Source of the DNA: RGIG4074 sp964459165
GTDB taxonomy: Bacteria > Bacillota > Clostridia > Christensenellales > Borkfalkiaceae
Assembly (NCBI GenBank): GCA_964459165.1
Contig: CAYWKM010000008.1
Span: 1-40,396, forward strand
Direction of reading: 5' to 3'
DNA: 40,396 nucleotides
Shown here: piece after piece, positions 15,785 through 24,404 of the stretch
Layout: each line of letters opens with the position of its first letter
Numbering within the stretch: the stretch's first letter is position 1
The notes under the pieces: generated by a model
Seen by the model: the letters and a program-made list of their open reading frames with translations, nothing else
Told to the model about the DNA's origin: nothing
The model's database searches: none
Translations under genes and position numbers: made by a program

Positions 15785-17104
15785 ATGCCACAAGGCTGTA
15801 TCCGGCTTTTATTGATCCTTATCCTTTTGGTCCTTTTATCCGGATTTTTTTCCGCTACGGAAACCGCATATTCATGCCTCAATAAATTAAAATTAAAAAG
15901 CATGATAAACGACGGGGATCCGAAAGCCCAAAAAGTATACGAACTGAGCGAAAAGTTCGAATCTCTCATCACGACGGTTCTGATCGGTAATAACATCGTC
16001 AATTTATCGGCGGCTTCCGTATCCGCCGTCTTTTTCGCAAGGCTTATAACGAACGGCGTTGACAGCTCGGTTGTCTCTACGATCGTACTCACTGTCGTTA
16101 TCCTGATTTTCGGAGAAATTACTCCTAAATTTTTGGCGAAGTCGTGTCCGGAAAAAATGGCGTTTATTTTATATCCGGTCATTATGTTCTTTTATTACGT
16201 CTTGTTTCCTCTCAATATCGTTTTTACCGGATATCAGAAGCTCATCGCTAAAATCTTCCGCGTAAAAAAGAAAGAAGTCATTACCGATAATGAACTGATT
16301 ACTATGGTCAACGAGGCGGAGGAAGACGGCGTTCTGGAAGAAGACGAGTCCAATCTCGTTCGTTCGGCGTTGGAATTCAGCGACAGCGAGGCGGGAGATA
16401 TTCTTGTTCCCAGAGTTAAAATCGTAGCGGCGTCCGTAACGGCGTCGATGGAAGAAGTGAGGGAGAAGTTTACCGAAAGCGGCTTTTCTCGTTTGATCAT
16501 TTACAAAGATTCGATCGACGACGTTTTGGGCTTCATCCATGAAAAAGATTTTTATCGGGCTTATCTGAATAACGAATCCGACATAAGCGGAATTTTGAAC
16601 AAGCTTTTCAGCGCGTCCGAACATATGAAGATATCGGTGCTGCTGAAAAAATTGCAGGAAGAAAAATGCCAGATTGCTGCGGTTTACGACGAGTACGGCG
16701 GCTTACTGGGGATCGTTTCGGTAGAAGATATATTGGAGGAGCTCGTCGGAGAAATATGGGACGAACACGATCAAGAAGATCAGACGTTGAGAAAGATCGC
16801 CGATAACGAATATATCGTGGCGGGGAACTGCGATATCGATACGTTCTTTGACGAACTCAACATCAAGACGAAGGAATCGGAAGAGCCTGATTCCAATACC
16901 ATAGGCGGTTGGCTGACGGAGCAATGCGAACATATTCCGAAAACCGGCGAATGCGTCGATTGGAACGACCTCAGCATGGAAATTCTTAACGCTTCCGATA
17001 AACAGGTTCTCGAAGTAAAAATAACGAAGAAAACGGAAGCGGAAGAAAAGGACGATAAGGATAAAGCGAAGGATAAGGATAAATCGAAGGAAAAATCGAC
17101 ATAA
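15785..17104 (+). CDS. CNNM/CorC-type hemolysin family protein
   Basis: This 439-residue protein has the CNNM (DUF21) transmembrane domain (about 1-185), a pair of CBS domains (about 195-320) and a C-terminal CorC/HlyC domain (about 335-415). It then carries an unusual Lys/Asp-rich tail, about 18 residues of KD/KS repeats. Family members are linked to Mg2+ or other divalent cation export and homeostasis; the name hemolysin is historical. GGAGG at 15776-15780 precedes the ATG. The leader upstream is rich in inverted repeats. The next gene, an Rrf2 regulator, starts 62 bp downstream with no terminator between, so some read-through is possible. Confidence 0.88.
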   Translation: MPQGCIRLLLILILLVLLSGFFSATETAYSCLNKLKLKSMINDGDPKAQKVYELSEKFESLITTVLIGNNIVNLSAASVSAVFFARLITNGVDSSVVSTIVLTVVILIFGEITPKFLAKSCPEKMAFILYPVIMFFYYVLFPLNIVFTGYQKLIAKIFRVKKKEVITDNELITMVNEAEEDGVLEEDESNLVRSALEFSDSEAGDILVPRVKIVAASVTASMEEVREKFTESGFSRLIIYKDSIDDVLGFIHEKDFYRAYLNNESDISGILNKLFSASEHMKISVLLKKLQEEKCQIAAVYDEYGGLLGIVSVEDILEELVGEIWDEHDQEDQTLRKIADNEYIVAGNCDIDTFFDELNIKTKESEEPDSNTIGGWLTEQCEHIPKTGECVDWNDLSMEILNASDKQVLEVKITKKTEAEEKDDKDKAKDKDKSKEKST

Positions 17105-17129
17105 TAAACGTTATAACATCCGACTTGAA

Positions 17130-17146
17130 ATATCATCTGATGATAT
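17130..17146. promoter_or_regulatory. perfect palindrome ahead of the Rrf2 gene, candidate operator
   Basis: ATATCATC-T-GATGATAT is a perfect 8-bp inverted repeat around one base, 20 bp before the regulator's start codon. A -35-like TTGAAA overlaps it at 17125-17130. Rrf2 proteins bind such dyads and often regulate themselves. Assignment to this protein is inference. Confidence 0.45.
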
Positions 17147-17166
17147 AAGCAGGGAGTAATCAATCA

Positions 17167-17610
17167 ATGAAAATATCGACAAGGGGCAGATATGCGCTTC
17201 GCATCATGATCGAGCTCGCTTCCAGAACGGGGGACGAATTCGTTTCCATCCGCGATATCAGCGAAAAACAAAATATATCGGTAAAATATTTGGAGCAAAT
17301 CGTTTCTCTTTTAAACAAAGCGGGAATGCTGATTGTCGCGAGAGGCGTTTCCGGCGGTTATAAGCTGGCTCGAAAAAAGGAGGAATACACGCTCGGCGAA
17401 ATTCTGAGGTGTACGGAAGGGAATTTAGCTCCGGTAAATTGTTTATGCGGTGAAAAAAACGTATGCCCGAAAAAAAACGATTGCGTTACTTTGCCGGTTT
17501 GGCAGGGACTGTACGATACGATCAACCATTATCTCGACAGTATCACGCTGGATAAATTGATTCGGCAAGAAGAAGCTTACCGATTTGGCGCGTATGCGCA
17601 AAATCAATAA
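17167..17610 (+). CDS. Rrf2 family regulator (IscR/CymR-like)
   Basis: This 147-residue regulator has the Rrf2 winged-helix domain: MKISTRGRYALRIMIELA at the start, a recognition helix around ISVKYLEQIVSLL (37-49), and the wing VSGGYKLAR (61-69). Cysteines 92, 94, 100 and 106 stand where IscR binds its [2Fe-2S] cluster, which supports an iron-sulfur sensing role. It lies just upstream of nifS and nifU, the usual Clostridia order, so it probably controls Fe-S assembly or cysteine use. A palindrome at 17130-17146 is a likely self-regulatory site. CAGGGAG serves the ATG. Confidence 0.9.
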   Translation: MKISTRGRYALRIMIELASRTGDEFVSIRDISEKQNISVKYLEQIVSLLNKAGMLIVARGVSGGYKLARKKEEYTLGEILRCTEGNLAPVNCLCGEKNVCPKKNDCVTLPVWQGLYDTINHYLDSITLDKLIRQEEAYRFGAYAQNQ

Positions 17611-17628
17611 AAAAGAACGATAAAAGAC

Positions 17629-17657
17629 TTGACAATATACTACTGAAATGCTATGAT
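17629..17657 (+). promoter_or_regulatory. promoter of nifS-nifU
   Basis: TTGACA (17629-17634), a 17-bp spacer and TATGAT (17652-17657). A loose AT dyad, AATATA (17634-17639) facing TATATT (17657-17662), overlaps it and could be a site for the adjacent Rrf2 regulator. Confidence 0.75.
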
Positions 17658-17697
17658 ATATTCAAAAATCATAGTTAATTTATAGGAATTCAACAAA

Positions 17698-18888
17698 ATG
17701 AAAATCGTATATGCAGATAATGCGGCAACAACAAAAATATCCGCCTCGGCATTAAAGAGCATGACGGATACAATGGAAAATTATTACGGAAATCCTTCTT
17801 CTCTCCATACGTTGGGGCAATATGCAAAAGAGCAGCTTGACGGCGCGCGGGAGACGATAGCGAAGGCGATCAACGCTTCGGCGAACGAGCTATATTTTAC
17901 TTCCGGGGGAAGCGAAGCCGATAATCAAGCAATCATTTCCGTTGCGGAAAACGGAGCAAAGAAGGGGAAAAAACACATCATATCTACCAAGTTCGAGCAT
18001 CACGCCGTCTTGCATACGTTAAAAAAACTTGAAAAACGCGGATTCGAGGTCACTCTTCTCGACGTCAATGCAAACGGGATCGTAAAGCCCGAGCAGGTAG
18101 CTCAGGCGATCAGAGAGGATACGTCTTTGGTTACCGTGATGTATGTCAATAACGAAATCGGAACGATTCAGCCCATTCGAGAGATCGGAAAAATTTGTAA
18201 AGAAAAAGGGGTTATTTTTCATACGGACGCCGTGCAGGCAATCGGGCATCTTCCGGTCGATGTAAAAGCGGATAATATCGATTTGCTTTCCGCGTCCGCG
18301 CACAAATTCCATGGCCCGAGGGGAACGGGATTTCTTTATGCAAGAAAAGGAATCCTCTTAACCAATATCATTGAAGGCGGCGCGCAGGAGAGAAATAAAC
18401 GCGCCGGAACGGAGGATCTTCCCGCCATCGTCGGTATGAAGACGGCGATCGAGGAAGCTTGCGCCAATATGGAAAAGAATAACGAGTATGTCCGTAGGCT
18501 TCGAGACCGACTCATCGAGGGGCTAAGCGAAATTCCTCATTCCATATTGAACGGAGACAGATATTGCAGAGTGGCCGGCAACGTGAATTTCAGCTTTGAA
18601 GGGATCGAGGGAGAAAGTCTTCTCCTTTGGCTCGACGTGGATGGAATCGAGGTTTCCAGCGGTTCGGCTTGCGCGTCGAAGTCTTTGGACCCCAGTCATG
18701 TCTTGATGGCGATAGGCGTGCCGAGAGAAGTCGCTCACGGATCCGTAAGGCTCTCCCTCGATATCGATAATACGCCGGAGGACGTCGAATATATCATTCG
18801 AAAAATGAAAGAAATCGTCGAATATCTCAGAAGCATGAGCCCCGTTTGGGACGAACTCGAAAAGGGTTTGACAAAACACATCATTTAA
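17698..18888 (+). CDS. nifS: cysteine desulfurase NifS/IscS
   Basis: This PLP enzyme takes sulfur from cysteine as a persulfide and passes it to the scaffold protein encoded next. The 396-residue chain shows DNAATT (7-12), histidine H101, D177 in HTDAVQ, the PLP lysine K203 in SAHKFHGPRG, and the persulfide cysteine C325 in the SGSACASKSL loop typical of group I (NifS/IscS) enzymes. It has its own TTGACA promoter, and nifU starts 12 bp after its stop. Together with the Rrf2 gene it forms the common clostridial Fe-S assembly locus. The NifS and IscS names are not separable here. Confidence 0.93.
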   Translation: MKIVYADNAATTKISASALKSMTDTMENYYGNPSSLHTLGQYAKEQLDGARETIAKAINASANELYFTSGGSEADNQAIISVAENGAKKGKKHIISTKFEHHAVLHTLKKLEKRGFEVTLLDVNANGIVKPEQVAQAIREDTSLVTVMYVNNEIGTIQPIREIGKICKEKGVIFHTDAVQAIGHLPVDVKADNIDLLSASAHKFHGPRGTGFLYARKGILLTNIIEGGAQERNKRAGTEDLPAIVGMKTAIEEACANMEKNNEYVRRLRDRLIEGLSEIPHSILNGDRYCRVAGNVNFSFEGIEGESLLLWLDVDGIEVSSGSACASKSLDPSHVLMAIGVPREVAHGSVRLSLDIDNTPEDVEYIIRKMKEIVEYLRSMSPVWDELEKGLTKHII

Positions 18889-18900
18889 AGGAGATCTGCC

Positions 18901-19335
18901 ATGTTATATAGTGAAAAGGTAATGGATCATTTTAAGCATCCGAGAAACGTAGGAAAAATCGAAGACGCAGACGGCGTAGGGGAAGTGGGTAACGTCGTAT
19001 GCGGCGATATCATGAAGATGTATTTAAAGATAGAAAATAATATTATCGTCGACGTAAAGTTCAACACGTTCGGCTGCGGAAGCGCGATTGCGACGTCTTC
19101 CATGGCTACGGAATTGATTAAGGGAAAATCTTTGGACGAAGCGCTCGAGCTTACCAATAAAGCGGTTGTCGAGGCTCTCGACGGATTACCCGCGCAGAAG
19201 CTTCATTGCTCGGTTTTAGCGGAAGAAGCCGTAAAAGCCGCTATCGCCGATTATTATGAAAAAAACAATATTCCTTACGACAAAGAAAAATACGCCGTGA
19301 AAGAAGACTGCGCGACTTGCGTGCGTGAAAAATAA
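18901..19335 (+). CDS. nifU: Fe-S cluster scaffold protein NifU/IscU
   Basis: This 144-residue IscU-type scaffold builds [2Fe-2S] or [4Fe-4S] clusters from sulfur delivered by NifS. The three cluster cysteines are C34 (VVCGD), C59 (FGCGSAIA) and C103 (LHCSVLAEEA), and the conserved Asp is D36. It lacks the later domains of full-length nitrogen-fixation NifU, as is usual in Clostridia, where the single-domain form is annotated NifU. The short C-terminal tail has two more Cys in a DCATC motif, a common feature of this subgroup. AAAGGAG precedes the ATG. No clear terminator directly follows. Confidence 0.93.
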   Translation: MLYSEKVMDHFKHPRNVGKIEDADGVGEVGNVVCGDIMKMYLKIENNIIVDVKFNTFGCGSAIATSSMATELIKGKSLDEALELTNKAVVEALDGLPAQKLHCSVLAEEAVKAAIADYYEKNNIPYDKEKYAVKEDCATCVREK

Positions 19336-19746
19336 AAATAGTATTAGATTTTTTGTTATTGAAAAGTTTCGGAACTGTGAAAAACCTTATAAATACTGAC
19401 TTTTTCGCAGATTAAGCCATTTGAAATTACAACAAATTCTGATGTTTTGGCGTCCCGAATGGCGTTCGGATTTCCTATGGCGATATAAAATGCTATAAGC
19501 GGATGTAAGGAACTATCATAATCTTCGAGGGCGAAAGCACTCGTTGCTTTCGCTCTTTTGTTTGTCTCATAAGCAGGGGGCAGACGCACTGTCAACTATA
19601 AGCGGAACCCATTTGTCTCAATTGTTGACGAAGATAGTCGTCTTTGTTTTTGCGCATAAAGCAACACTGTATTAGAGAAGTTCATATACAAATGCGGAAA
19701 TAGCGTATAATAAAATGCGCTTATTTGTACAACAGAGAGATCGCGT
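19336..19746. other. 411-bp AT-rich gap between nifU and the GNAT gene
   Basis: No gene is supported on either strand. The sequence is more AT-rich and less regular than its neighbours. It contains a strong hairpin terminator (19531-19560) and a weak promoter, TTCATA (19681-19686) with TATAAT (19706-19711) at 19-bp spacing, which would serve the GNAT gene. Confidence 0.55.
19531..19560 (+). terminator. intrinsic terminator
   Basis: GCGAAAGCA (19531-19539) pairs perfectly with TGCTTTCGC (19545-19553), loop CTCGT, followed by TCTTTTG. The loop region resembles the hairpin at 20412-20451. Confidence 0.75.
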
Positions 19747-20310
19747 ATGAATCTACGGCAAAGGCTTTCAAAATTACCAAAAGATTTCTTTCAAAATGAT
19801 AAAATATTCTTTCGAGAAATCAACTCCGATGACGATTTAGCGATTGCGGTTTGTGAACTAACATTGCCGTCTGAACAGCAGAACTTTGTAAATCCGGCGG
19901 GTTTTTCGATTGGTCGAGCTTATCTGTTTCCGAATGATAATGTTCCTTACCTAATTTACGCAACAGAACAAGATCAAGAAGTCCCTATTGGATTTATATT
20001 GTTACGCTTTATCTACCATACAGAAGACAAACGCTCTTGGAATTGTCATATCACACATTCTCCAAGAACAAATTGGAGCTATTTCATAGTTCCGCCTCAC
20101 CAAAGTAAGGGATATGGAACTTTATCTGCAAAACTTGCTATCAGGCTTCTGCTGAAAGCTGTTCCTGAATATCCCATTGAACTAACTACGGAGCAAAACA
20201 ACTTAAAAGCTCAAAGCCTTTATGCCAGGTTAGGTTTTGAAAAAATTGATGAACTTGATGGCGATGACCTCGTGTTCCTATATAAGTTAAACCGTAACGA
20301 TGGAATATAA
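19747..20310 (+). CDS. GNAT family N-acetyltransferase
   Basis: This 187-residue protein fits the GNAT acetyl-CoA transferase fold. The acetyl-CoA pyrophosphate loop appears as QSKGYGT after the FIVPP strand (about residues 114-125), and the final helix-strand ends in AQSLYARLGFEK, a typical GNAT ending. The substrate is unknown. Its codons are visibly more A/T-rich than those of flanking genes, with many CAA, AAA, TTA and GAT. It stands alone between two related hairpins, so recent acquisition is plausible. AGAGAGAT serves the ATG, and TATAAT at 19706-19711 is a possible -10. Confidence 0.8.
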   Translation: MNLRQRLSKLPKDFFQNDKIFFREINSDDDLAIAVCELTLPSEQQNFVNPAGFSIGRAYLFPNDNVPYLIYATEQDQEVPIGFILLRFIYHTEDKRSWNCHITHSPRTNWSYFIVPPHQSKGYGTLSAKLAIRLLLKAVPEYPIELTTEQNNLKAQSLYARLGFEKIDELDGDDLVFLYKLNRNDGI

Positions 20311-20411
20311 CGAAAATATGAAATTCCAAATTACGCAAATGGGTTGGGATGTTTCCGTCAAGAAGAAATCTCTCTTATTGTCGAGAATTTTTACGGAAAG
20401 AATACCTTTGA

Positions 20412-20451
20412 GAGTGAAGACGCTCGTTGCTCGTTGTTTTCGCTCTTTTTT
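20412..20451 (+). terminator. intrinsic terminator downstream of the GNAT gene
   Basis: GAGTGAAGAC (20412-20421) pairs with GTTTTCGCTC (20436-20445) using two G-U pairs, followed by TTTTTT. The loop contains GCTCGTTGC, shared with the hairpin at 19531-19560 as CTCGTTGC. Confidence 0.65.
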
Positions 20452-20549
20452 CGTCTTCGCTATTAGAGAGGGCGGGATTGCGATGGCAAATGATATATAA
20501 GCGTCGGAATCTGTAAGGATGGAGATCCAAATTTACGGAGGTAAATATT

Positions 20550-21002
20550 ATGAGAGCGCCCTTTCAAATATTGGCGATCCCGTTCAGAAAAGAGGGAAGT
20601 TTGCAATATGCGGTCATGCACCGCTCAGACTTTGACCAATGGCAGTTTGTTTCGGGCGGAGGCGAGGACGACGAGACGCCTTTAAACGCTGCGGTAAGAG
20701 AAATCGGCGAAGAAACCGGAGCGAAGCCTTGTAAAATCATCGAACTGACGTCAATGTGTTTTGTGCCTGCCAATGTCATTGCGCAACGTCGCCGGCAATA
20801 TTGGCCGAGCGATACGTATGTCATTCCGGAGCATTGCTTTGCCTTTGAAGCTACCTCGGATCCCGTTTTGTCCAAAGAGCATACGACTTTTGAGTGGCTG
20901 AATTACGAAGACGCTATGGCGAGGCTGACTTGGGACTCAAATAAGACGGCGTTATACGAGTTGAATTGCCGTTTGCTTGCCAATCGATCGATTCCGACGT
21001 GA
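20550..21002 (+). CDS. Nudix hydrolase
   Basis: This 150-residue protein has a perfect Nudix box at residues 37-59: G-x5-E-x7-REIGEETGA. The box binds Mg2+ and cleaves nucleoside diphosphates linked to another group. The surrounding sequence (FQILAIPFRK, FVSGGGE, HTTFEWLNYEDA) resembles the small NudB-like branch that includes dihydroneopterin triphosphate pyrophosphatases. The substrate remains open, because no folate gene is nearby. GGAGG lies just before the ATG. It is flanked by gaps and appears to be a single-gene unit. Confidence 0.85.
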   Translation: MRAPFQILAIPFRKEGSLQYAVMHRSDFDQWQFVSGGGEDDETPLNAAVREIGEETGAKPCKIIELTSMCFVPANVIAQRRRQYWPSDTYVIPEHCFAFEATSDPVLSKEHTTFEWLNYEDAMARLTWDSNKTALYELNCRLLANRSIPT

Positions 21003-21175
21003 CGTAGGGCTCGACAGGGGAAGATCGCTCTTATCGTCGCAGACGAAAAAAAGCGATTTTTAAGGGGAGGGGAGCCTCGTTTCCATGCCTGTTACGGAAA
21101 AACTCATATTCCTTCCCGCGCTTTTCGGGGGCTATAAAACGCGTTTACTAAAATGATAAAGGCGATAAGGTTGTT

Positions 21176-21889
21176 TTGGAGAATATGCAGGGAATAAAAC
21201 GAACCGTATATGGAAAAAATATAAAAACAGAATATATTTTTATAAGAAAGAAGGTAAAAAATATCAATCTCCGAGTTCGCTCCGACGGGGAGGTTTTTGT
21301 CTCTGCCTCGAAACGCGTATCTTTGGAAGAGGTCGATCGATTTGTAAAAAACAACGAGGACTTTATCGTTCGTTGCAGGGAAAAATACGCTTTCAACAGA
21401 GCGAGAAGCAATGAGGGAAAGAAATTTATCGACGGGGAAATTTTTTATTTTCTCGGTAAATCCTATCCGTTAAAGCTGATTCCTTCCGATCGGGACAACC
21501 TATACGTGACAGAAAAATTGCTTTGTATGGAAATACAGGAAGACCAATTTTCTCGGAAAAGTAAACTCTTTAACGATTTTGTCGATAAGGAATGCGAACG
21601 GATTTTTACATATTTCATCGATAAATATTATCCTTCTTTTTCTTCGTATATTCCTTCCGCGCCTCGGCTAAGAATTCGTAACGTAAAGTCTCGCTGGGGA
21701 TCCTGTACGCCCTCTGAGAATCGAATCATGCTGAATAGGAAGCTCGTCGAAAAACCGTTGAGGGCTATCGAATACGTCGTCGTTCATGAACTGAGCCATT
21801 TCGTCTATATGGATCATTCTCCTGCGTTTTATCGTATCGTGGCTTCCGTTATGCCCGATTGGAAGGAAGCGAAAAAACAATTAAAATAA
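21176..21889 (+). CDS. YgjP/SprT-like zinc metallopeptidase (M48-type, DUF45)
   Basis: This protein of about 237 residues resembles the YgjP-like metallopeptidase family. The zinc motif is HELSH within VVHELSHFVYMDHSPAFY (about 201-218). Just before it is the family block RWGSCTPSENRIMLNRKL, and the C-terminus DWKEAKKQL is also typical. The N-terminal part is a basic beta-rich region of about 110 residues. Members are putative cytoplasmic proteases, with no settled substrate. Two starts are possible, TTG 21176 or ATG 21185; GGAG at 21178-21181 is too close to the ATG, so the start is uncertain. Confidence 0.85.
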   Translation: MENMQGIKRTVYGKNIKTEYIFIRKKVKNINLRVRSDGEVFVSASKRVSLEEVDRFVKNNEDFIVRCREKYAFNRARSNEGKKFIDGEIFYFLGKSYPLKLIPSDRDNLYVTEKLLCMEIQEDQFSRKSKLFNDFVDKECERIFTYFIDKYYPSFSSYIPSAPRLRIRNVKSRWGSCTPSENRIMLNRKLVEKPLRAIEYVVVHELSHFVYMDHSPAFYRIVASVMPDWKEAKKQLK

Positions 21890-21913
21890 CTGTCAAGACT
21901 TCTGTCTTTTCAA

Positions 21914-21941
21914 TTGACTTTTCTGTAAAAATCGCTATAAT
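21914..21941 (+). promoter_or_regulatory. promoter of the PTS EIIC gene
   Basis: TTGACT (21914-21919), a 16-bp spacer and TATAAT (21936-21941). Transcription should start near 21948. This places ATG 21942 outside the message and supports ATG 21972 as the real start. Confidence 0.75.
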
Positions 21942-21971
21942 ATGAATAGTTTTTTAATGGGAGATCATAAT

Positions 21972-23108
21972 ATGGAAGAGACAACGCGACGCATAACGGT
22001 CGGACAAAAATTGCGCGCCTATTTTAAGGCGTTGCCTAAACGGTTCTTTATCACGGCATTTTCGGGCATGGCTCAAGGACTATTTGTAACGCTCATTGCG
22101 GGGACGATTCTTGCGCAAATTGCCGGATGGTGCGGCGAAAATGCTTTTGCCGTATTGTTAGGGAATATTGCCTCTATTGCGAAAAGTCTCATGGGGGTCG
22201 GTATCGGCGTCGGTATCGCGCATACGCTCGGGCACAAAAAGCTCGTCGTTTATTCTGCGGGCGTCGCCGGATTCGTCGGCGCATGGGCGGACAAATTGAT
22301 CGCCGGAACATTCGCCGTCAGTATTCAAGCCGGTTCGCCGGGAAATCCCATCGGCGCCTATGTCGTTACGATGCTTGCCGTTGAAATCGTCAATCTTTAT
22401 GCGGGAAGGACAAAATTGGATATCATTTTGGTTCCGCTCGGCATGATGTTTTTAGCCTTGGCGGGAGTTTGGGTTGCGTATCCTTTTATATGGATCGTCA
22501 ATCAGCTCGGCGTTCTCATCGGCAAGGCAACCGAGCTTCAACCTTTCGTCATGGGCGTTATCGTCGCCGTTTCTATGGGGATTTTGCTGACGATGCCGAC
22601 TTCCAGCGCGGCGATTTGGGTCGCTATCTGCGGCGCAACCGCCGCAGGAGATCCGGGCTATCAGGGACTCCTGTTGGCAGGCGGAGCGGCAACGGTCGGA
22701 TGTGCCGCGCATATGATAGGCTTTGCCGTATCTTCCTTCCGCGAGAATAAAATCAGCGGACTCATCTCTCAAGGGATCGGCACGTCTATGCTTCAAATTC
22801 CGAATATTATGAGAAAACCGCAAATCATGCTTCCCGAAATAATAGCGAGCGCCATCGTCGGACCTTTGTCTACCTGTGTTTTTAAGCTCTGTTGCGGCAA
22901 GTCCGGCGGCGGAATGGGAACCTCCGGTTTAGTCGGCGTGTTCGATACGGTAAGCAGTTCTTTGGAAGCGGGGACAAACGTGACCTTGGTGATCATAGGC
23001 GTCGCTTTGCTATTCTTCGTGATACCTGCCGTCGTTAGTTTGGGAATAAGCGAATTGATGCGTAAAAAGGGTTGGATTCGATTTGGCGATATGAAGCTCG
23101 GAGATTGA
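21972..23108 (+). CDS. PTS sugar transporter subunit IIC (PTS_EIIC_2 family)
   Basis: This 378-residue protein has about nine to ten hydrophobic segments and matches the stand-alone EIIC-like family (PTS_EIIC_2). Glycine-rich motifs include GVGIGVGIAHTLGHKK (about 76-91), MPTSSAAIWVAICGATAAGDPGYQG and GGGMGTSGLVG. Members are predicted membrane permeases. No EIIA or EIIB gene lies nearby, so phosphorylating partners, if any, are elsewhere. ATG 21972 is chosen because GGGAG (21959-21963) lies 8 bp ahead and the promoter rules out ATG 21942. It has its own terminator at 23116. Confidence 0.85.
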   Translation: MEETTRRITVGQKLRAYFKALPKRFFITAFSGMAQGLFVTLIAGTILAQIAGWCGENAFAVLLGNIASIAKSLMGVGIGVGIAHTLGHKKLVVYSAGVAGFVGAWADKLIAGTFAVSIQAGSPGNPIGAYVVTMLAVEIVNLYAGRTKLDIILVPLGMMFLALAGVWVAYPFIWIVNQLGVLIGKATELQPFVMGVIVAVSMGILLTMPTSSAAIWVAICGATAAGDPGYQGLLLAGGAATVGCAAHMIGFAVSSFRENKISGLISQGIGTSMLQIPNIMRKPQIMLPEIIASAIVGPLSTCVFKLCCGKSGGGMGTSGLVGVFDTVSSSLEAGTNVTLVIIGVALLFFVIPAVVSLGISELMRKKGWIRFGDMKLGD

Positions 23109-23115
23109 TAGAATA

Positions 23116-23147
23116 AGCGTTCTACTCACGGTAGAACGCTTTTTTTC
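23116..23147 (+). terminator. intrinsic terminator of the PTS EIIC gene
   Basis: AGCGTTCTAC (23116-23125) pairs perfectly with GTAGAACGCT (23131-23140), loop TCACG, followed by TTTTTTTC. Confidence 0.88.
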
Positions 23148-23289
23148 TCGGTAGAGTTCGATTTTTCGATATAGAACGGCGTTTTTAAACCGTAGACGAT
23201 CAGGAATAAGGAATATAGCGTAAATACTTTTATTTTTTTTGCCGATTGCGTATAATCGTTTTAACGAACAAAAATAGGCGGTGTTTCTT

Positions 23290-24177
23290 ATGTGCAATCA
23301 TGAAAATTTTGTTATTGTTACCGATTCGGCTTCCAATCTTACCGAGGATCTCTTAAAGGAATACGATATAAAAATGCTTCCTTATATCGTCGACATAGAC
23401 GGCGTCGAAGTGTATTGCTATGAAGAGGGAATGGATTACGAATCGAGCTCCAAAGACTTCTATGATAAAATGAGAGCGGGCGTAAAAATAAAAACGACGC
23501 TGATCAACGGCGAGCGTTTTCGCAATTTTGTCGAGCCGTATGTAAAGGACGGATCGGATGTTTTGTTTGTCAGTCTTTCGAGCGGCGTCAGCGGAACTTA
23601 TTCTTCTACCGAGAAGGTATGCAAAGATTTAATGCTCGAGTATCCCGAGCGTAAATGCTATGCGATCGATTCACTGGCGGCGAGCTTCGGCGAGGGATTG
23701 CTCGTGATGGAAGCGGCACATCTTCGCGACGAGGGAATTGGAATCAACGAAGTAAGAGATATTCTCGATACGAGGAAGATGAAGCTGCGTCAGATTTTTA
23801 CCGTAGAGGATCTTGAATACTTAATGCGAGGAGGAAGAATTTCCCGCATTACGGCGGTTGTCGGTTCTATCCTTCAAATCAAGCCGATCTTAAAAGGAAA
23901 CGAAGAGGGGAAAATTGTTTCTTATTTAAAGGTAAAAGGAAAAAAACGCGCCTTGGAAACCATGGCAAGAGAATTTGCCGATACGGCTGTTTGTCCCGAA
24001 GAACAAGTTATCGCAATCGCGCACTGCGACTGTATGGAAGACGCGCAAGCTCTCGCCGATAAGATCCGCGCTCTTTCTCCCGTCAAAGATATCCTGATTA
24101 GGGGATACGATTTTTGCACGGGAGCGCATGCCGGACCCGGTACGGTCGCTCTGTTCTTTTGGGGCGAAAAGAGATAA
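23290..24177 (+). CDS. DegV family protein (fatty acid-binding, FakB-like)
   Basis: DegV/FakB proteins bind a fatty acid for phosphorylation by FakA. The 295-residue protein shows the family signatures: VIVTDSASNLT at the start, the ligand-contacting LSSGVSGTYSS (about 100-110), SLAASFGEG, the MRGGRIS turn (about 180), and a C-terminal HAGPGTVALFF. No fakA kinase gene is in the window. ATG 23290 is preferred over GTG 23281 because AGGCGG (23275-23280) is 9 bp upstream of it. A TATAAT at 23251-23256 is a likely -10, with only a weak -35. Confidence 0.9.
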   Translation: MCNHENFVIVTDSASNLTEDLLKEYDIKMLPYIVDIDGVEVYCYEEGMDYESSSKDFYDKMRAGVKIKTTLINGERFRNFVEPYVKDGSDVLFVSLSSGVSGTYSSTEKVCKDLMLEYPERKCYAIDSLAASFGEGLLVMEAAHLRDEGIGINEVRDILDTRKMKLRQIFTVEDLEYLMRGGRISRITAVVGSILQIKPILKGNEEGKIVSYLKVKGKKRALETMAREFADTAVCPEEQVIAIAHCDCMEDAQALADKIRALSPVKDILIRGYDFCTGAHAGPGTVALFFWGEKR

Positions 24178-24404
24178 TTCCTAAAACAGGATCTGATTGA
24201 TCTATCATGGAATAAAACGGAAAGGAGCTCTTTTCCCCAAAAAGAATCTTCGGCAAAGATAAGTAAAGCTTGGGGAACGGAAAATGGGATTGCGCCTCGC
24301 GCGGTCTGCTTAGCGATTCGGATGAGGCTTATTGTATAGAGAGGCTGAAAAATCCCGCATAGAGCCGTAAGGCGATGCTGCCTTTATCGGTTCTGAGGGA
24401 ACGG

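Noticed and set aside
20300..20500. 66-codon open frame after the GNAT gene
   Set aside because: It runs through the terminator at 20412-20451, has no ribosome binding site and no family features. A second frame here (reading RQEEISLIVENFYGKN) has no start codon and may be chance or a relic.
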